From Pseudomonas rhizosphaerae (GTDB taxonomy: Bacteria; Pseudomonadota; Gammaproteobacteria; Pseudomonadales; Pseudomonadaceae), in the NCBI RefSeq assembly GCF_000761155.1, contig NZ_CP009533.1, forward strand, positions 310,001 to 374,000: a DNA stretch of 64,000 nt, written 5' to 3'. The notes beneath the pieces are model-generated. The model did no database searches and was not told where the DNA came from. It saw only the letters and a list, made by a program, of their open reading frames with translations. Shown in pieces: positions 61,620-64,000 of this stretch; the stretch's first letter is position 1, and every line of letters begins with the position of its first letter. A program made the position numbers and the translations under genes.

Positions 61620-64000
61620 CTAGCCGCTGACCTCGACGCTGCTCAGCCCATTGCCCAGACGCCGCACCTGAATCTGCACCGGAATACGCTCGTGCATCTC
61701 CTGCACGTGGGAAATCACCGCCACCTTGCGCCCTTGTGCCTGCAAGCCGTCGAGTGCGTCCATGGCCAGTTGCAGCGATTCGGGATCGAGGCTGCCGAAG
61801 CCTTCGTCGATGAACAGCGACTCGATGCGCAGCGTGCTCGACGCCATCGACGCCAGCCCCAAGGCCAGCGCCAGCGACACCAGGAAGGTCTCCCCGCCCG
61901 ACAGTGAATGCACCGAACGCAGTTCGTCGCCCATTTCGGTGTCCAGCACCAACAACCCGAGCATGCTGCCGCCGCGCTTGAGACGGTAGCGGCGCACCAA
62001 CTGGCGCAACTGCACGTTGGCGTGGTGCACCAGCAGGTCGAGGTTGTAGGCCTGGGCGATTTTGCGGAAGCGATCGCCTTCGGCCGAGCCGATCAGTGCC
62101 GCCAATCGGGCCCAGCGCTGGTAGTGCGCGTCAGCCTCGGCAATCTGCGTCTGCAGGGCATGGTTGGCGCTGTGCCGGCGCTGGTCTTCGGCTTGCCGGG
62201 CGCGCAGCTCGGCGCAGTGGTGCTCCTGCCGTTCGACGTCCATCAGCAGGGCGGCGTGCTGTGCGTCCAGTGCCTCGACACTGGCAATCGCGTCGACCTG
62301 TGTCCGATGAGACTGCTGGCGCTGCTCGCGTTCGTGCAAGCGGATGCGTGCCTGTTCCAGGGCTTTTTCCGTGCTCTGCAGGCGGCTGCGCAGCTCATCG
62401 ACCTGGGGTTCATCGATGGCGAGCAGTGCCTGCAACCCGTCGTCTTCCAGTTGCGGACGCTGCTCGCGCCAAGCGTGCAGGGCCTGCTCCACGTCAGCCA
62501 GGGTTTGCTGCAATTGGGCCTGCTGCGCAGTGTCGGCCTCCAGGGCGCTGGCGGTCTGCACTGTCCGGGTTCGTAGATCCTGTTGCTGGCGGTCGGTTTG
62601 CCGTTCCTGGTCGCGCGCCATCTCAACCTGATCGTGCAAGGCCGTCTGCCAGGCGGACGCCTGGGCATGCTCGCCCAGCAATTCGCGCAGCCGTGCCTCA
62701 CAGGTCTGCAGTTGCGCGGACAGCGCCTGGACCCGCTGGCGTTGCTGCTCGCAATCGGTCTGGTGCCGCGCATGCTCGCTGCGGGCCTGCTCGATGCGGC
62801 GCGCGCGGGCGTCGAACTCGCCCTGTTCTTCATCGCGCTGTTCGATTTGCGCCAGGCGCTCGCCGATGCTTTGTTCCAGCGCCATGAACGTCTGCGCGGG
62901 GTGTTCGCGCAGGGCCTGCAGGCGAGCGGCGGGCAACTGACTGGCCAGCGCCTGCAACTCTTCGTCGAGCCGCTGCTGGTCGGCGTCCAGGTGGGCCTGA
63001 TGCGCTTGTAGAAGCTGCTGCGCCTGCTGGCTGGCTTCCCTGGCCTGGGCCACGGCGCGTTGCAAGGCGCTCGCCTGCTGTTGCAAGGCCAGCAGGCTGT
63101 TCTGCTGACGTTCATCCTCGTCGATCGAACGCGTGTGGCCAGCCAGGGTGTCGCACAGCCAGTCCGCCGGCTGCTCGGCGTCGCACAGGGCAGGGTAGAG
63201 CGGATGCCGGGCCAGCTCAGCGTCACCCGGCTGGTCGAGCCATTGTTGCTCCTGCGCCTTGAGCTGCTTGTGCTGCTCGATCAGCGCGCCGACTTCGGTA
63301 CGCAGCTCGACCAGGCGTTCGGACACCGGCTTCAACGCAGCGCGGGCGCGTTGCTCTTCGTCGTCATCGTGTGCCGACAGCGCCTGCAACAGCGCCTCCG
63401 GAGCATGATAGGGGTGCTCCACACTGCCACAGACCGGACAGGGCTGCTCGGGCTGCAAGCGTTCGCGCAACTGTTCGACGCTTTCACTGCGCGCCAGGCG
63501 CTGGCGTTCGAGCAGTTGCAGGGTCACCTTCAAGGCTTGCTCGGCCTGTTCGTGGGCTGCGCGGACCTCCAGTCCCTGAGCAGTCAGTTGTTCACGCCGG
63601 GCCAGCAGGCTGGCCTGTTGCTGACGCCCCTGTTCAAGACGTTCCTCAATTGCGCTGCGCCGCTGCCACAGCCGTTCCAGTTCCTGCACGGCGCGCAGTT
63701 CCTGGTGTTGCTGTTGCAGCCGTTGAGTCAGTTGCTGCACGCGCTCGGGCAGTTGCTCGGCGCTGCACGGCGCATTCTGAAATACCCGGGCAAGGTCGCT
63801 TTCATGCTCTGCAAGGCTCGTGCGTGTGGTGTGCGCCTGCGTCTGCAAGGCAGGCAGTTCGGCCTGGCCCTGGCGCAGGCGACTGCTCAGTGTCACCACC
63901 TGTTGCAGACGCGGCAAGTACGCCCCCCACGTGCCAGCCAGGGGGGCCAGCTCGGCGCTGCGCTCAAGCGCTTCGGCGACCTGCTGCAGGCGTTCGCCAC
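61620..64000 (-). CDS. sbcC: SbcC nuclease subunit, N-terminal part outside window
   Basis: The C-terminal 793 residues of the SbcCD ATPase, open to the window edge. It is a long coiled coil whose zinc hook is CPVC in PEQPCPVCGSVEH, followed by the C-terminal ABC half: signature SLSGGETFLVSLALALGLA, Walker B SLFIDEGFGSLDPESL and the His switch VAVISHVQEMH. With SbcD it resects DNA hairpins and ends. The Walker A half and sbcD are expected beyond base 64000. Confidence 0.93.
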   Translation of the reverse strand, partial: GERLQQVAEALERSAELAPLAGTWGAYLPRLQQVVTLSSRLRQGQAELPALQTQAHTTRTSLAEHESDLARVFQNAPCSAEQLPERVQQLTQRLQQQHQELRAVQELERLWQRRSAIEERLEQGRQQQASLLARREQLTAQGLEVRAAHEQAEQALKVTLQLLERQRLARSESVEQLRERLQPEQPCPVCGSVEHPYHAPEALLQALSAHDDDEEQRARAALKPVSERLVELRTEVGALIEQHKQLKAQEQQWLDQPGDAELARHPLYPALCDAEQPADWLCDTLAGHTRSIDEDERQQNSLLALQQQASALQRAVAQAREASQQAQQLLQAHQAHLDADQQRLDEELQALASQLPAARLQALREHPAQTFMALEQSIGERLAQIEQRDEEQGEFDARARRIEQARSEHARHQTDCEQQRQRVQALSAQLQTCEARLRELLGEHAQASAWQTALHDQVEMARDQERQTDRQQQDLRTRTVQTASALEADTAQQAQLQQTLADVEQALHAWREQRPQLEDDGLQALLAIDEPQVDELRSRLQSTEKALEQARIRLHEREQRQQSHRTQVDAIASVEALDAQHAALLMDVERQEHHCAELRARQAEDQRRHSANHALQTQIAEADAHYQRWARLAALIGSAEGDRFRKIAQAYNLDLLVHHANVQLRQLVRRYRLKRGGSMLGLLVLDTEMGDELRSVHSLSGGETFLVSLALALGLASMASSTLRIESLFIDEGFGSLDPESLQLAMDALDGLQAQGRKVAVISHVQEMHERIPVQIQVRRLGNGLSSVEVSG

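Overview
The window reads as chromosomal DNA of a Pseudomonas species (fluorescens/putida-like). Supporting markers are the arginine-type EF-P with its rhamnosyltransferase EarP, a membrane PQQ glucose dehydrogenase, Pseudomonas-type small proteins (DUF3077, DUF5629-like), an AmiC/AmiR pair, REP-like repeats and GC-rich coding DNA. No rRNA, tRNA, CRISPR array or transposase was seen. All coordinates and motif calls come from reading the sequence; no database search was run.

Layout. 1-6.2 kb: end of an AraC regulator, an MFS + AstE/aspartoacylase-type hydrolase operon, two LysR regulators, a tautomerase and a YfcF-like glutathione transferase. 6.2-8.3 kb: an AT-richer accessory segment with a single-HKD phospholipase D-like protein and a possible decayed gene. 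8.45-11.5 kb: a structured RNA leader resembling C4 antisense RNA, small Pseudomonas-specific genes, a decayed DUF3077 copy, and a zinc-independent L31 gene behind a perfect Zur-type palindrome. 11.5-19.3 kb: nitrilase-family hydrolase, chemoreceptor, divergent MocR regulator/EamA exporter, YgdI-like lipoprotein, AraC regulator, LysE exporter, VOC protein. 19.3-24.8 kb: an AT-richer defence island holding a Gabija-type GajA/GajB pair and an unrecognised third gene on the same strand. 24.8-28.2 kb: LysE + GNAT pair, a RHH/ParE toxin-antitoxin module, a LigB-type dioxygenase and a membrane protein.

28.2-37.3 kb is one long minus-strand operon: a urea/short-chain-amide-type ABC importer (binding protein, two permeases, two ATPases), an amidase, AmiC, AmiR and an iron alcohol dehydrogenase. 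A good sigma-54 promoter lies about 300 bases upstream and a strong hairpin lies at its end. The layout suggests nitrogen-controlled scavenging of an amide with antitermination by AmiR. 37.8-42.8 kb is a second minus-strand unit: AraC regulator, then aromatic-acid MFS importer, nitroreductase and acyl-CoA ligase.

43-50 kb: quinone oxidoreductase + LysR pair, a small coiled-coil protein, a protease-like lipoprotein, a PA2169-type four-helix protein, a hybrid histidine kinase and a SleB-type cell wall hydrolase. 50.3-61.6 kb is largely sugar-acid oxidation and translation: gcd, a REP-like tandem array, a GreA/GreB-like protein, earP-efp, an L-arabonate-type dehydratase divergent from an MFS transporter and an AraD1-type enzyme, and a secreted lactonase. 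The window ends inside sbcC.
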